Shown in pieces: positions 6,942-7,761 of a DNA stretch of 7,761 nt. Source of the DNA: Rhodospirillaceae bacterium. GTDB taxonomy: Bacteria > Pseudomonadota > Alphaproteobacteria > Rhodospirillales > Magnetospirillaceae. The translations under genes and the position numbers were made by a program. The notes below the pieces were generated by a model. It was not told where the DNA came from. It was given only the letters and a program-made list of their open reading frames with translations, and did not search any database. The DNA is taken from contig DUZC01000098.1 of NCBI GenBank assembly GCA_013349735.1, forward strand, positions 1 through 7,761, in the 5' to 3' direction. Numbering within the stretch: the stretch's first letter is position 1; each line of letters opens with the position of its first letter.

Positions 6942-7493
6942 ATGCGAAGCCTGTTTGTTGGCTTATTCTTCTGCCTGATTGCTGTACAGGCCGCTTTTGC
7001 CGGGCCGACGGTCAAAGATCCAGAAAATACCATCGTTCTGCAATTGAACTCGGGCCCGGTTACAATTGTGATGCGTCCGGATCTGGCGCCGCACCATGTC
7101 GTCCGCATTAAGCAGTTGGTGCGTCAAGGATTTTACGATGGCACGCCCTTTCACCGGGTGATCGACGGTTTTATGGCGCAGGGTGGCGATCCAACCGGCA
7201 CCGGCCGGGGTGGGTCTGGGTTTAAGATCCCGGCCGAGTTTTCCAGCGAAAAGCATGTGCGCGGTACCGTTTCGATGGCCCGTGGCTCGGATAATGATAG
7301 CGCGGATTCACAGTTTTTCATTTGTTTTGAGCCTCAGCCTAAGCTTGATGGCCGCTATACAATCTGGGGGCAGGTGATTGCGGGCATGGATCTTGTCGAC
7401 AAAATCAAGAAAGGCGCAGAGGAACAAAACGGGGCGGTCGTAAGCCCAGACCGAATTGTTTGGATGAAGATGGCCGCCGATATCAAGGAATGA
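6942..7493 (+). CDS. Cyclophilin-type peptidyl-prolyl cis-trans isomerase, exported (periplasmic)
   Basis: A 183-residue cyclophilin with an N-terminal Sec-type signal peptide: MRS, a hydrophobic stretch of about 14 residues (LFVGLFFCLIAVQA), then AFA with likely cleavage between Ala20 and Gly21. The mature protein should catalyse proline isomerisation in the periplasm, like E. coli PpiA. The catalytic region is FHRVIDGFMAQGGDPTGTG (Arg72, Phe77, Met78, Gln80), with QFFICF (124-129) following; the human Trp121 position is Lys134. It is clearly paralogous to the gene just upstream (shared FHRVIDGFMAQGGDPTGTG and YTIWG), pointing to tandem duplication with a change of compartment. The frame is open back to an ATG at 6894, but that start would overlap the upstream gene and bury the signal peptide; GAGGAA at 6929-6934, 7 nt before 6942, supports the start used. 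The Cys in the hydrophobic core does not form a proper lipobox. Confidence 0.94.
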   Translation: MRSLFVGLFFCLIAVQAAFAGPTVKDPENTIVLQLNSGPVTIVMRPDLAPHHVVRIKQLVRQGFYDGTPFHRVIDGFMAQGGDPTGTGRGGSGFKIPAEFSSEKHVRGTVSMARGSDNDSADSQFFICFEPQPKLDGRYTIWGQVIAGMDLVDKIKKGAEEQNGAVVSPDRIVWMKMAADIKE

Positions 7494-7522
7494 TTGACCG
7501 CGCGGGCATGCCTTTCTATGGT
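7494..7522 (+). promoter_or_regulatory. Likely sigma-70 promoter of tRNA-Lys
   Basis: TTGACC (7494-7499, 5/6 to TTGACA) begins directly after the stop codon of the second cyclophilin and is followed, after 17 bp, by TATGGT (7517-7522, 4/6 to TATAAT). A G+C-rich stretch, GTGCCCCC, lies between the -10 and the expected start near 7529, about 11 bp before the tRNA. Such GC-rich discriminators are typical of stable-RNA promoters under stringent (ppGpp) control. The spacer contains the palindrome GGCATGCC (7505-7512). This is consensus matching only. Confidence 0.5.
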
Positions 7523-7539
7523 GTGCCCCCACCGATAAG

Positions 7540-7615
7540 GAGCCCGTAGCTCAGCCGGTAGAGCAACTGACTTTTAATCAGTAGGCCTCGGGTTCGAATC
7601 CCGACGGGCTCACCA
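7540..7615 (+). tRNA. tRNA-Lys (anticodon UUU)
   Basis: The 76-base gene folds into a full cloverleaf. The acceptor arm GAGCCCG (7540-7546) pairs with CGGGCTC (7605-7611), then discriminator A and an encoded CCA (7613-7615). The D arm is GCTC/GAGC. The anticodon stem ACTGA/TCAGT (7566-7570 and 7578-7582) encloses the loop CTTTTAA, with anticodon TTT at 7573-7575, which reads AAA and AAG lysine codons. The T arm TCGGG/CCCGA holds TTCGAAT. All stems are fully paired, so the gene appears functional. It has its own likely promoter and terminator and is probably a single-gene unit after the cyclophilin operon. Confidence 0.98.
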
Positions 7616-7620
7616 AATAC

Positions 7621-7665
7621 AACAAGGGGTTAGGTGTTAAAAGCACCTAGCCCCTTGTTCGTTTT
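7621..7665 (+). terminator. Strong intrinsic terminator after tRNA-Lys
   Basis: The 16-nt arm at 7621-7636 (AACAAGGGGTTAGGTG) pairs with 7644-7659 along its whole length, with a single G-U wobble, around the 7-nt loop TTAAAAG. A short CGTTTT follows (7660-7665). The long stem, A+U-rich loop and trailing T run are those of a Rho-independent terminator, though the T run is short. Confidence 0.85.
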
Positions 7666-7676
7666 CAGGGCTGGGG

Positions 7677-7760
7677 TCACAAACTCTCCGCTAAACGGAC
7701 CGACTTCGCCTCAAAATATTTTCTGACAACCGCGGCGTCCCGTTGAGGGCGCGACGCGAT
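7677..7760 (-). CDS. Possible C-terminal end of a minus-strand gene (truncated by window edge)
   Basis: On the minus strand one frame is open from the window edge to a TGA at 7679-7677 and gives 27 residues, including DAAVVRKYFEAKSVRLAESL. The composition looks protein-like, and convergence on the tRNA terminator would be a natural arrangement. The stretch is too short to identify or to exclude chance: a plus-strand frame is open over the same bases without a start. Otherwise 7666-7761 holds no recognisable feature. Confidence 0.25.
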   Translation of the reverse strand: MASRPQRDAAVVRKYFEAKSVRLAESL

Positions 7761-7761
7761 G

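Noticed and set aside
6942..7001. Lipoprotein signal in the second cyclophilin
   Set aside because: The Cys at residue 11 sits in the middle of the hydrophobic core and is not followed by typical lipobox residues; AFA cleavage by signal peptidase I fits better.

Overview
The window looks like a stretch of chromosome from an alphaproteobacterium, probably near Rhodospirillales. The support is the GyrA sequence style (conserved SRALPDVRDGLKPVHRR segment, an alpha-type insertion in the C-terminal domain), the gyrA-coaD-cyclophilin-cyclophilin order known from that class, and moderately GC-rich coding DNA. The species cannot be fixed from sequence alone.

Left end (1-526, plus strand): the last 62 codons of a truncated gene are followed one base later by a small XRE/HipB-type helix-turn-helix protein. 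The pair resembles the tail of a HipA-type toxin-antitoxin or regulator module, but the toxin identity is inference. Next, on the minus strand (539-1279), is a cysteine-based (CX5R) dual-specificity/tyrosine-type phosphatase. It faces away from a fused half-transporter ABC exporter of the MsbA/lipid-exporter type (1333-3135, plus).

Centre (3201-6415): a complete gyrA (DNA gyrase subunit A, with GyrA box and acidic tail) ends on a one-base TGATG overlap with coaD (phosphopantetheine adenylyltransferase). A 65-bp gap before gyrA holds two overlapping inverted repeats and an anti-Shine-Dalgarno-like CCTCCTT just before the start codon.

Right end (6437-7761): two tandem cyclophilin-type peptidyl-prolyl isomerases follow, the first without a signal peptide (cytoplasmic) and the second with one (periplasmic). 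After them come a tRNA-Lys(UUU) with its own likely promoter and a strong intrinsic terminator, then about 95 bp that may carry the 3' end of a minus-strand gene.

gyrA, coaD and the two ppi genes are tightly packed (overlap, 21 bp and 4 bp gaps, each of the last three with a good Shine-Dalgarno), so they probably form one operon of housekeeping functions: DNA supercoiling, coenzyme A synthesis and protein folding. I see no CRISPR array, insertion sequence, prophage or clearly undescribed system. The points worth a second look are modest: the toxin-antitoxin-like pair, the phosphatase/exporter pairing, the natural Ala in the GyrA quinolone region, and the gyrA leader.
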